Shown here: positions 1-6,980 of the stretch, in pieces
How the letters are laid out: every line of letters begins with the position of its first letter
Numbering within the stretch: the first letter of the stretch is position 1
NCBI GenBank assembly: GCA_002449665.1
Contig: DJXH01000052.1
Span: forward strand, 1-41,955
DNA length: 41,955 nucleotides
Origin: Bacteroidales bacterium UBA7009
GTDB lineage: Bacteria > Bacteroidota > Bacteroidia > Bacteroidales > Paludibacteraceae
Direction of reading: 5' to 3'
The notes under the pieces: model-generated
Seen by the model: only the letters and a program-made list of their open reading frames with translations
Told to the model about the DNA's origin: nothing
Databases searched by the model: none
Translations under genes and position numbers: made by a program

Positions 1-438
1 ATGAAAGCGCATTTGGATCTGGATGAGTTTATCAAACGCCGTTTATCTCTGCAAGACTGGCCAACGTGGGTGATCCTTGCTGCATATACGGACGTTGATA
101 TTTTGCCGGTATCGACTGCCACATTCGGTATAGAGACCGTCTCCATCAGTCGCCCGGATTCCGTAGAACGACTTGCAAAACGTTATGAAGGAGACAAAGA
201 GGTATGCCGGTATTTAGGCGAACTATTTCCGGATAAATACCCGTTCTCGGAAGAAGAATGGAACTTGTATGTCAATGGGCGTTTGTGTGCCAAGGCGTTT
301 GATCTCAGGCAGTTTGAATTTGCCAAAAAGTACGGCAAAAACTGCACAGGCATTTCTTCCGTCAAGCGTCTCTGCTCACAGCATAAATGGCTGTTCTTGT
401 TTTTTTGCAAATTGCGTTCGTGGAAAAGAAGTCATTAG
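1..438 (+). CDS. hypothetical protein, possibly C-terminally scrambled or partial
   Basis: The reading frame opens with ATG at the first base of the window and ends at TAG 436-438 (145 aa). I do not recognise the family. Residues 1 to about 105 have ordinary composition, with an acidic stretch around 75-90. The last 35 or so residues are rich in Cys, Lys, Arg and Trp and read like out-of-frame translation. A run of seven T at about 398-404 sits just before this tail and could be a frameshift point; the +2 frame stays open to 475. No upstream sequence is available to test the start. A broken glycosyltransferase fragment and a tRNA follow, so this may be part of a decayed tract next to the tRNA. 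No function is proposed. Confidence 0.4.
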   Translation: MKAHLDLDEFIKRRLSLQDWPTWVILAAYTDVDILPVSTATFGIETVSISRPDSVERLAKRYEGDKEVCRYLGELFPDKYPFSEEEWNLYVNGRLCAKAFDLRQFEFAKKYGKNCTGISSVKRLCSQHKWLFLFFCKLRSWKRSH

Positions 439-540
439 CAAGGTGTTCTTCAAAGTTTATTTTGCAGAGACTTAGCATATAATTCTGTTAATTCATACTC
501 TCCTTGTGCAAATTTGATTTCGCATAGGTTGATAACTTGG

Positions 541-663
541 TCATCTCTATCTATAAGCATATCCTCCTACAGCCGCGCAGACACCGTGTGGCTGACGATA
601 GAAAGCATAATCGCACAAAAAGTGGATGCGGACATTGAGATTGTCGTTGGCGACAAACATTAA
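541..663 (+). pseudogene. N-terminal remnant of a family 2 glycosyltransferase
   Basis: The plus-strand frame from 541 to the TAA at 661-663 encodes about 40 residues resembling the start of a GT-A/GT2 glycosyltransferase: a beta strand LSISIS, then SYSRADTVWLTIESIIAQ, then a second strand IEIVVGD. In intact enzymes this leads into the nucleotide-binding Asp and about 200 more residues. Here it stops right after VVGDKH, and there is no good ATG in frame upstream. The frame is open back to 439 but unlike a protein there. I infer a truncated gene left beside tRNA-Pro. The match is by pattern recognition only. Confidence 0.45.
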
Positions 664-667
664 AAGT

Positions 668-704
668 AAAGCGGACTTCACAAAAAAAGTGAAACCCGCT
701 TTTG
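668..704 (-). terminator. intrinsic terminator after tRNA-Pro
   Basis: On the minus strand, directly after the tRNA 3' end, the sequence folds as GCGGGTTTCAC / T-rich loop / GTGAAGTCCGC with two internal mismatches, followed by TTTTAC. Position and shape fit a Rho-independent terminator for the tRNA transcript. Confidence 0.6.
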
Positions 705-777
705 TCGAGAAGAGGCGACTCGAACGCCCGACCCCCACGTCCCGAACGTGGTGCGCTACCAACTGCGCTACTTCTCG
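705..777 (-). tRNA. tRNA-Pro (anticodon CGG)
   Basis: The minus strand forms a full cloverleaf. The acceptor stem is CGAGAAG (777-771) with CTTCTCG (712-706), 7 perfect pairs. The D arm carries AGTTGG. The anticodon stem CCACG/CGTGG encloses loop TTCGGGA, giving anticodon CGG (proline) followed by G37, as expected for tRNA-Pro. The T arm contains GTTCGAGTC. The discriminator base is A (705) and CCA is not encoded, as in many Bacteroidota tRNAs. A terminator follows at 668-704. Confidence 0.95.
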
Positions 778-846
778 TCGTCAGAAATTATTCCGCCACG
801 GAATTTTGCTAACGCAAAATTTGAGCCTTCATAATTTTTTCCTCTC

Positions 847-871
847 AAAATCACAACATAGTTGTGATTTT
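847..871. terminator. hairpin between the AraC gene and tRNA-Pro
   Basis: Perfect 11-bp stem AAAATCACAAC / GTTGTGATTTT with loop ATA. It lies 40 bases beyond the AraC stop and, with A on one side and T on the other, could act as a bidirectional terminator. A smaller hairpin ATCCG/CGGAT (892-907) and a smaller ATTTTGC/GCAAAAT stem (801-818) lie on either side. There is no long U tract on the minus strand, so efficiency is uncertain. Confidence 0.4.
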
Positions 872-912
872 GTTTTTCAATCCGTTTTTTAATCCGTTTT
901 GGCGGATAATCA

Positions 913-1758
913 CTAACCTTTCATTCTATATGTCTTCGGCGTAAGACCCGTATGCACCTTGAAGAACCGATTGAAGAAAGCAACGTTCTCAAACCCTAAC
1001 GAAAGAGCAATCTCCTTCACCTGCAAGTTCGTTATCTTCAGCTGCGCCTTGGCATCCATCAATATGGCATCGTTGATTATGTCCCCCGCCGTTTTCCTGC
1101 TCACCTGCTTTATTGTGCTGCAAAGGTGCGGCAACGTTAAGCGCATAGAATCAGCGTATTGCGACACGTGGTGCCATTCTGTATAATGCTCAAGTACGAG
1201 CTTGGTATACTCCTGATAAATCTCCGTCTTCCTGTCTTGAGGGTGGACGAGATAATTATCCGTAGTCTTCGCAATCATCGAGTAAGCCAACTGCAGGATA
1301 TGGAATACATAGACCATATTGTCCGAGTTGAGCGATGACGGCGTGGTGTTGGTCGCTTTGGCAAGGAGCTTGTACATATCAAGATAAATCTCCGCGCGCT
1401 CGCTGTCAAGATGAATAATGGGATTACGCATCTGAAGAGCCTCAAGCGACAACTTGCCCGTAAACATATTCTTGTCCAAAAATGCAGACGAGAAGAGCAG
1501 ATAATAGACCAAGGCATCTTCCGAAAACTTATGAATCAGCAGAAAACTGTCAGGCTCGAGGTAGAGCAAATCGTTCTCGTGAAACTCATAACGTGTGATG
1601 TTGATGGTAGCCTCTGCAGTCCCCTTGACCATAAGCGCGTACACTCCGCACTTAATCTTACAAGGGAAACGACCGTACTCGTTCATCAGTTTGCCCGTAG
1701 CATCTCCTATAAGATAATCAACGGGACAATCAAGCAAAGGTATCTTCTTGTCTTGCAT
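913..1758 (-). CDS. AraC family transcriptional regulator
   Basis: DNA-binding transcription factor of about 281 aa from the chosen start. The N-terminal 170 or so residues form a cupin-like sensor (stretch with HENDLLYLEPDSFLLIHK). The C-terminal 100 residues are the AraC/XylS double helix-turn-helix, with the second helix pair and signature LGFENVAFFNRFFKVHTGLTPKTYR near the end. The frame continues upstream to 1872, but the ATG at 1758 (MQDKKIPLLD) is preferred because a promoter lies just upstream at 1768-1798; this leaves a leader of only a few bases. The effector and targets are unknown. Neighbouring genes do not identify a regulon; the gene stands alone between tRNA-Pro and rplS. Confidence 0.85.
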   Translation of the reverse strand: MQDKKIPLLDCPVDYLIGDATGKLMNEYGRFPCKIKCGVYALMVKGTAEATINITRYEFHENDLLYLEPDSFLLIHKFSEDALVYYLLFSSAFLDKNMFTGKLSLEALQMRNPIIHLDSERAEIYLDMYKLLAKATNTTPSSLNSDNMVYVFHILQLAYSMIAKTTDNYLVHPQDRKTEIYQEYTKLVLEHYTEWHHVSQYADSMRLTLPHLCSTIKQVSRKTAGDIINDAILMDAKAQLKITNLQVKEIALSLGFENVAFFNRFFKVHTGLTPKTYRMKG

Positions 1759-1767
1759 AAGCGGCTG

Positions 1768-1798
1768 CAAAGGTACGGCAAAATTCAGATATGACAAA
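1768..1798 (-). promoter_or_regulatory. Bacteroidota promoter for the AraC gene
   Basis: Minus strand: -33 TTTG (1795-1798), 19-bp spacer, -7 TACCTTTG (1768-1775). The ATG at 1758 is 9 bases past the -7 box, so the transcript should be leaderless or nearly so. Confidence 0.65.
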
Positions 1799-1910
1799 GT
1801 TTTTGCATAAAAAAATGCACAATTTTTCGGAAAAGGCAATATAATAGTGTATAAAACAAGAGATTGCCACAAGCAGGCAATCTCTGTTTTTGTAAAAGAG
1901 CAGGTGAGTC

Positions 1911-2264
1911 TTATTTAACTCGTCTTTCAGGGATACGTGCTTTCTTACCTGTGAGGTTGCGCAGGTAGTAGAGTTTGGCACGACGTACCTTACCATACTT
2001 GTTTACAGTGATTTTCTCGATAAAGGGACTGTCCATCGGGAAGATACGCTCAACACCTACGTTGCCCGACATCTTACGAACGGTGAAACGCTTTTTGTCT
2101 TCAGAGCCGTGAATGGCGATTACGTCGCCGCGGAACTCCTGAATACGCTCTTTGTTACCCTCTTTAATGCGGTATGCAACCGTTACTTGGTCGCCAGCCG
2201 CGAATGCCGGAAACTCTTTCTTCTCGCCGGCAAATGCCTGTTCGGCAATCTTCATCAAATCCAT
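1911..2264 (-). CDS. rplS: 50S ribosomal protein L19
   Basis: Structural protein of the large ribosomal subunit at the 30S-50S interface, 117 aa, the usual length. Diagnostic stretches are FAAGDQVTVAYRIKEGNKER, EFRGDVIAIHG, FTVRKMSGNVGVERIFP and the basic C-terminus KVRRAKLYYLRNLTGKKARI. The start at ATG 2264 (MDLMKIAEQ) fits the family. It is transcribed alone here, away from the rpsP-rimM-trmD context used by many other bacteria, and divergently from prs. Confidence 0.97.
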   Translation of the reverse strand: MDLMKIAEQAFAGEKKEFPAFAAGDQVTVAYRIKEGNKERIQEFRGDVIAIHGSEDKKRFTVRKMSGNVGVERIFPMDSPFIEKITVNKYGKVRRAKLYYLRNLTGKKARIPERRVK

Positions 2265-2377
2265 TGTATGAATGACTTTTAATGGTTACCTCGCTTTTAG
2301 TATACACTACTATTCCTGCCGCCACGCGGGCAAGCCGCAGTACCTTAATCGCCAGAGACTAAACGCGAAAAATCGTG

Positions 2378-2409
2378 CAAAGGTAAGGTGAATAATTGAA
2401 GTGTGCAAA
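2378..2409 (-). promoter_or_regulatory. rplS promoter with ~105-nt leader
   Basis: Minus strand -33 TTTG (2406-2409), 20-bp spacer, -7 TACCTTTG (2378-2385). Transcription should start near 2371, giving a leader of about 105 nt before ATG 2264. The leader holds a GC-rich element (2312-2336) that can form a short CTGC/GCAG hairpin. A ribosomal-protein autoregulatory leader is possible but not shown. Confidence 0.7.
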
Positions 2410-2444
2410 CTTTTGTGCAAAATATTTATGTCTTTGTGTATAAA

Positions 2445-2476
2445 TTTGCATATATTGCAGGAATATATTACCTTTG
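2445..2476 (+). promoter_or_regulatory. prs promoter
   Basis: -33 TTTG (2445-2448), 20-bp spacer, -7 TACCTTTG (2469-2476), about 35 bases before the prs start region. It diverges from the rplS promoter; the two -33 boxes are only 35 bp apart. Confidence 0.75.
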
Positions 2477-2516
2477 CGGTCAATAATACAAATCCTTATT
2501 ATAAAGTCTTTTTACA

Positions 2517-3473
2517 ATGGAAGCAAGTTCTTTTAAGGTTTTTGCCGGCAGCAAGGGCGGTGCCATTGCCCAGCGCATTTGTGATTATCTGAACTGTACT
2601 CTCGGTCAGGTCAAGATTGACCGTTTTTCCGACGGTGAGTTTGCAGTGTCGTTTGAGGAGTCGGTTCGCGGTCTGTCGGTATATCTTGTTCAGACCACTT
2701 GTCCGTCGAGCGACAATCTGATGGAACTGCTCCTTATGATAGATGCGGCGAAGCGTGCGAGTGCATACAAAGTGATAGCCGTTATTCCGTATTTCGGCTG
2801 GGCACGTCAAGACCGCAAGGACAAGCCGCGTGTCTCTATCGGTGCCAAACTCGTAGCGAATATGCTTCAGACTGCCGGTGCAGACCGTGTTATCACGGTG
2901 GACTTGCACGCCGACCAGATTCAGGGCTTTTTTGATATTCCCGTTGACCACCTCTATGGGGCTAATACGTTAGCCGGTTATGTCAATGACCTTCATCTTG
3001 AAGACCTTATAGTGGCTTCGCCTGATGTGGGCGGGACGAAAAGGGCTGCCGCTTTCTGCAAGAAAATGCATATCCTGACCGACAAGGAAGTGCCGATGGT
3101 GATATGCTACAAGCATCGTCCTGATTTTAACAAGGTAAGCGAGATGCGCGTGCTTGGTGATGTGGCAGGCAAAAACGTTGTTATAGTGGACGATATGGCT
3201 GATACGGCAGGTACGTTGTGCAAGGCTGCGGCTGTGATGAAGGATGCGGGAGCCAAGTCGGTAAGAGCTGTGGTAGCTCACGGCATTATGTCGGGCAATG
3301 CCTGCACCAACATCATGGACAGCGACCTTGACGAACTCGTCTTCACCGACTCCATACCTTTCGATACCACTCGTTGCGCAAAGGTGAAGATTGTGAGCAT
3401 AGCCACGCCTATCGCACAGACCATACAGGCTATACAAGAGCATCGCAGCGTAAGCGAACTGAATATTAAATAA
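2517..3473 (+). CDS. prs: ribose-phosphate pyrophosphokinase (PRPP synthetase)
   Basis: Cytosolic enzyme making PRPP from ribose 5-phosphate and ATP for purine, pyrimidine, His, Trp and NAD synthesis. At 318 aa it has normal length. Visible signatures are the flexible RFSDGE (36-41), RQDRK (97-101), the divalent-cation motif DLHADQIQGFF (129-139), and the PRPP loop VVIVDDMADTAGTL (221-234). The loop has A where most bacteria have I in VDDMIDT, and A instead of G two residues later, conservative changes. The ATG at 2517 follows a strong promoter. It heads an operon with the M28 lipoprotein, sufC and sufD; the next start lies 14 bases after its stop. Confidence 0.96.
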   Translation: MEASSFKVFAGSKGGAIAQRICDYLNCTLGQVKIDRFSDGEFAVSFEESVRGLSVYLVQTTCPSSDNLMELLLMIDAAKRASAYKVIAVIPYFGWARQDRKDKPRVSIGAKLVANMLQTAGADRVITVDLHADQIQGFFDIPVDHLYGANTLAGYVNDLHLEDLIVASPDVGGTKRAAAFCKKMHILTDKEVPMVICYKHRPDFNKVSEMRVLGDVAGKNVVIVDDMADTAGTLCKAAAVMKDAGAKSVRAVVAHGIMSGNACTNIMDSDLDELVFTDSIPFDTTRCAKVKIVSIATPIAQTIQAIQEHRSVSELNIK

Positions 3474-3487
3474 CGGGAGGTTGTATT

Positions 3488-4516
3488 TTGAAAGTGAAGG
3501 ATTTTCATTATCTTATATTTCGCTTGTTTCGCGGGCAGGCGGTTCTGTTATGCCTTTTTGCCATAGCGTGTGCTGCTTGTACCAAGTCTAAACCCGTACA
3601 CTCTGTATCTCGTCCGTCATTCTCCGGCGACACTGCTTATATGCACATATACAATCAGGTGGCTATGGGGCCTCGTGTGCCGGACACGAAAGCGCATACG
3701 GAGTGTCTGCTTTATCTGATGCGCGAACTGGAGCGGTATGGAGCCGTAGTCGAGATACAGAAAGGCACGAAGACGGCATACGACGGCAGGGAACAACTTG
3801 TGGTGAACATCATAGGTCATTTCGGCAAACCTTCTGCGGGAGGGCGAGTGCTGCTTGCGGCGCACTATGACAGCCGTCCGTGGTGTGACGAAGAGGAAGA
3901 CTACGAGATGCGTTTTCAGCCCGTACCGGCAGCCAATGACGGCGCAAGCGGGGTTGGGGTGCTGCTTGAAGCGGCGCGACACTTGGGCAGCCGTTACGAC
4001 TCGGCTCACAACTACAAAGGCAAGCCTGTGGATATAGTCTTCTTCGACTGCGAAGATATGGGAACACCGGCTTTCTTTACCGGTCAGGAGAGAGAGGATA
4101 CGTGGTGTCTCGGTTCGCAACTGTGGGCAGAGAGCGTAAAAAGTAATCCGCAGTGGCAAAAAACTTTCCAATACGGCATACTGCTTGATATGGTCGGTGC
4201 GTATGATGCCGTTTTCCCCAAAGAATATACGTCCGTGCAATATGCGGGCAACTATGTGGAGAAAATCTGGCATACGGCTGCGGCTCTCGGACACGGCAAG
4301 TATTTCTCGCAGCAGCAGACATACCCCATTACGGACGACCATACATACGTAAACGAGATAGCCGGTATTCCCTGTGTGGATATTATACACTACGACCGCT
4401 TGTCCGGCACGGGGTTCCCCGCTTGGTGGCATACGACTAAAGACGATATGCGCAATATAAGTATTGAAACGCTGCAAGCCGTAGGAGAGACGGTATTGTC
4501 TGTAATAGAAAACTAA
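3488..4516 (+). CDS. M28 family / glutaminyl-cyclase-like peptidase, lipoprotein
   Basis: Predicted exported zinc enzyme of 342 aa in the M28 aminopeptidase/glutaminyl cyclase superfamily. The start is TTG 3488, supported by a strong Shine-Dalgarno GGGAGG (3475-3480) 7 bases upstream. A hydrophobic segment (18-30) ends in a lipobox with Cys at 28 or 31, so it is probably a lipoprotein. Candidate metal ligands appear in order: H126 in AAHYDSR, D151 in ANDGASG, E189 in FFDCEDMG, D234 in LLDMVGA and H285 in TDDHTYV. This pattern fits Bacteroidota glutaminyl-peptide cyclase-like proteins as well as M28 peptidases, so the exact reaction is open. The gene sits between prs and sufC with short gaps, suggesting co-transcription, not shared function. 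Confidence 0.85.
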   Translation: MKVKDFHYLIFRLFRGQAVLLCLFAIACAACTKSKPVHSVSRPSFSGDTAYMHIYNQVAMGPRVPDTKAHTECLLYLMRELERYGAVVEIQKGTKTAYDGREQLVVNIIGHFGKPSAGGRVLLAAHYDSRPWCDEEEDYEMRFQPVPAANDGASGVGVLLEAARHLGSRYDSAHNYKGKPVDIVFFDCEDMGTPAFFTGQEREDTWCLGSQLWAESVKSNPQWQKTFQYGILLDMVGAYDAVFPKEYTSVQYAGNYVEKIWHTAAALGHGKYFSQQQTYPITDDHTYVNEIAGIPCVDIIHYDRLSGTGFPAWWHTTKDDMRNISIETLQAVGETVLSVIEN

Positions 4517-4521
4517 AGGTT

Positions 4522-5274
4522 ATGAAACTTCTGCAAATAGAGAACCTGCATGCCAACATTGCAGGAAAAGAGATACTGAAAGGTGTAAACCTGACCATCA
4601 ACAAAGGCGAGGTACACGCTATTATGGGTCCCAACGGTGCGGGCAAATCAACGCTCAGTGCCGTGCTAACGGGCAATCCCGCCTACGAGGTTACGGCGGG
4701 TACGGTGTTGCTCAACGGCAAGGACTTGCTCTCTATGCCGCCCGAGCAGAGAGCAAGAGAAGGCGTTTTTCTGTCTTTTCAGTACCCTGTGGAGATACCC
4801 GGGGTGAGTATGGTGAATTTTATGCGCACTGCCGTAAACGAAAAGCGCAAGTATGAGGGCAAAGAGCCGCTGTCCGCAACGGAGTTCCTTAAGCAGATGC
4901 GCGAGAAAAAAGCAATGCTCGAGATGGCGGACAAACTCAGTAACCGCTCTGTCAATGAGGGCTTTTCCGGCGGAGAGAAGAAGAAAAACGAAATCTTCCA
5001 AATGGCTATGCTTGAGCCTTGCTTGAGCATACTTGACGAAACGGATTCCGGACTTGACATAGATGCCCTGCGTATAGTGGCAAACGGCGTTAACAGACTC
5101 AAAACGAGCGAGAATGCATCTATCGTCATAACACACTACCAACGCCTGCTTGACTATATAGTACCCGATTTTGTGCACGTACTTGCAGACGGAAAGATTG
5201 TGAAGACCGGCGGGAAAGAACTTGCACTCGAACTTGAAGAGAAAGGATACGAATGGCTACAGACATTATCATAA
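4522..5274 (+). CDS. sufC: Fe-S cluster assembly ATPase SufC
   Basis: Cytosolic ABC-type ATPase of the SUF iron-sulphur assembly scaffold (SufB-C2-D), 250 aa, normal length. Visible: Walker A GPNGAGKST (36-44); the SufC hallmark Q-loop SFQYPVEIPG (85-94); signature SGGEKKKNEIFQMAML (149-164); Walker B LSILDETDSGLD (168-179); and H-loop His205. It starts 5 bases after the upstream peptidase and overlaps sufD by 22 bp, which implies translational coupling. sufB, normally immediately upstream in Bacteroidota, is not in the window. Confidence 0.96.
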   Translation: MKLLQIENLHANIAGKEILKGVNLTINKGEVHAIMGPNGAGKSTLSAVLTGNPAYEVTAGTVLLNGKDLLSMPPEQRAREGVFLSFQYPVEIPGVSMVNFMRTAVNEKRKYEGKEPLSATEFLKQMREKKAMLEMADKLSNRSVNEGFSGGEKKKNEIFQMAMLEPCLSILDETDSGLDIDALRIVANGVNRLKTSENASIVITHYQRLLDYIVPDFVHVLADGKIVKTGGKELALELEEKGYEWLQTLS

Positions 5275-5915
5275 CTAAAGGCGAGAGCAAAGATATAGTG
5301 CTGCTAAACGAGAAAGCCGAAGAGTTGCACTATATACAAGAGCCGGACTCCACTCTGCGTCTTCATATTTTACATCTGTCCGACCCCTTGCGGACGAAAA
5401 GCGGAGACGATAAAATAACGGTAGAGCAAAACGGCAAAGGCTGCACTACGGAAATATCCGCTTTGTATTGTCTTACCGGCGCGGATGAGGCTTCGCTTAC
5501 CACCTCCGTCAGGCATAACGTAGGCGGCGGAACATCGAAGCAGAACATTAAGTTTGTGCTTGCCGACGAAGCCAAAGGCGCGTTTCGCGGACGGCTGTAC
5601 ATACAGCCCGATGCGCAGCAGACAAGTGCGGAGCAGAACAACCGCAACCTGCTTTTAAGCGACCGCGCCGTTATGCGTACACAGCCGGAACTTGAGATTT
5701 ACGCCGATGACGTCAAAGCCTCTCACGGCGCAAGCACCGGGCAACTTGACGAATCGTCCCTCTTCTATATGCAACAACGCTGTATCAGCAAGGAGCAAGG
5801 CAGAAGGCTTCTGATAAGGGCGTTTATGCAGGATATAACAGACGGAATAAAAGACGAGAAAATAAAACAAGCATCAATAGATGCGATTGACGGAATAGTT
5901 GAGAAGTTGTATTAG
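5253..5915 (+). CDS. sufD: SufD-like Fe-S scaffold protein, half length
   Basis: Scaffold partner of SufB and SufC. The 220 residues match the beta-helix core and C-terminal helices of SufB/SufD: QNIKFVLADEAKGAFRGR (97-114), EQNNRNLLLSDRA (127-139), the conserved KASHGA with H158, and SKEQGRRLLIRAF (179-191). Typical SufD is about 430-450 aa; here the N-terminal half is absent, with the ATG inside the end of sufC and AAGGA as ribosome site a few bases before it. The whole upstream sequence is used by sufC, so this is not a missed start. Its last 42 bases overlap the 3' end of the convergent polyprenyl synthase gene. It could be an ancestral-like short form or a reduced one; function in SUF assembly is likely. 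Confidence 0.85.
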   Translation: MATDIIITKGESKDIVLLNEKAEELHYIQEPDSTLRLHILHLSDPLRTKSGDDKITVEQNGKGCTTEISALYCLTGADEASLTTSVRHNVGGGTSKQNIKFVLADEAKGAFRGRLYIQPDAQQTSAEQNNRNLLLSDRAVMRTQPELEIYADDVKASHGASTGQLDESSLFYMQQRCISKEQGRRLLIRAFMQDITDGIKDEKIKQASIDAIDGIVEKLY

Positions 5916-6863
5916 GCTCTCTTTTACTTTGGAAGGGCGGAAGATGTCAAGACATTTTTCCGCCTTTTCTTTATGCAGACTCATCTGCTTGTAGGCGTAA
6001 CGCACACCCTCATAGCGCATAACGAACGACTTTATCTGCTCTTCCGCTTGGCGTGAACCAGACTGCGATGCCGACGACAGTTGCAGGGCAAGTTGCTTTA
6101 TCTCCTGTGTCTCGTTTTCGGGCGCGCGCTGTGTGGCAATAAGCAGAGGAAGAGTTACTTTGCCATCGCGTATGTCGTTCATCGTAGGCTTGCCCAAGTC
6201 CTCGCTGTCGGAGTAGTCAAGCACGTCGTCTTTGAGTTGGAAACACATACCGAGATGCCAGCCGAACTGCTTGAGTGCCGTCGTTTGCCGCATACTGCCG
6301 CCTGCCGACTCGGCTCCTGCCTCCATACATGCGGCGAAAAGACAAGCCGTCTTGCGGGAGATGATGTCGTAGTACTGCTCCTCTGTTATCCACATCGAAC
6401 TGTTGGCGTGAAGTTGCAGCAGTTCGCCCTCCGACAGAGTAGATGCCAAGCCCGAGACGATGGACAATATCCGTGTGTTGCGCAGAGATGCCACGTTCTC
6501 TATCACCTTTGAGAGTATGTAGTCGCCCACTAATACCGCCACTTTGTTTGTCCAGCGTGTATGCACCGACTGCATTCCCCTTCTCATCGGCGACTCGTCC
6601 ACCACGTCATCGTGAATGAGTGAGGCTGTGTGTACAAGTTCCATCGTTACGGCTGTTAGCAGCGTTTTGTCCGACACCTCGCGGCATAGTTTGGCAGCGA
6701 GCATAACCAACAACGGACGCAGTTGCTTGCCTTTCTTGGAACTTACATAGTCCAACACCTCGCCGAGCAGGGGCTTGTCCGAGCGCAGAGTAGCGGCAAA
6801 CAAGTCCGAGTAGCGGTTAAACTCGTCCTGAATGGGAAGCAATATGTTTTGTGTGTCGGTCAT
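5874..6863 (-). CDS. polyprenyl diphosphate synthase (IspB/HepT-type)
   Basis: Trans-prenyltransferase that extends farnesyl or geranylgeranyl diphosphate with isopentenyl diphosphate, probably for the menaquinone side chain. 329 aa, family length. Motifs: GKQLRP (45-50), first Asp-rich motif DDVVD (85-89) followed by SPMRRG, GDYILSK (113-119), and second Asp-rich motif DDVLD (212-216) in FQLKDDVLDYS. The residue before the first Asp-rich motif context (HTASLIHDD) is typical of long-chain synthases; chain length cannot be fixed from sequence alone. It is monocistronic with its own promoter at 6878-6908, and its 3' end overlaps sufD by 42 bp. Confidence 0.93.
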   Translation of the reverse strand: MTDTQNILLPIQDEFNRYSDLFAATLRSDKPLLGEVLDYVSSKKGKQLRPLLVMLAAKLCREVSDKTLLTAVTMELVHTASLIHDDVVDESPMRRGMQSVHTRWTNKVAVLVGDYILSKVIENVASLRNTRILSIVSGLASTLSEGELLQLHANSSMWITEEQYYDIISRKTACLFAACMEAGAESAGGSMRQTTALKQFGWHLGMCFQLKDDVLDYSDSEDLGKPTMNDIRDGKVTLPLLIATQRAPENETQEIKQLALQLSSASQSGSRQAEEQIKSFVMRYEGVRYAYKQMSLHKEKAEKCLDIFRPSKVKESLIQLLNYSVNRIY

Positions 6864-6877
6864 TGCAAAAACGGCTG

Positions 6878-6908
6878 CAAAGGTAAGGCTTTTTTGGCGA
6901 CTGACAAA
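6878..6908 (-). promoter_or_regulatory. promoter of the polyprenyl synthase gene
   Basis: Minus strand -33 TTTG (6905-6908), 19-bp spacer, -7 TACCTTTG (6878-6885). The ATG at 6863 lies 15 bases beyond, so the leader is very short. Confidence 0.7.
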
Positions 6909-6924
6909 CTTTTGTGTGCATATT

Positions 6925-6956
6925 TTTGCACAATCCGACTAAAATGCGTACCTTTG
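6925..6956 (+). promoter_or_regulatory. promoter of the HD-lpx-glnS-phoH operon
   Basis: -33 TTTG (6925-6928), 20-bp spacer, -7 TACCTTTG (6949-6956), 24 bases before the ATG at 6981. It is divergent from the polyprenyl synthase promoter. No other clear promoter is visible until the end of phoH. Confidence 0.7.
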
Positions 6957-6980
6957 CACGCGTAATTATAATGCCAAAAA

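Noticed and set aside
626..892. 88-codon plus-strand ORF over the tRNA region
   Set aside because: It is read through tRNA-Pro on the opposite strand and its terminator, so it is not a gene.
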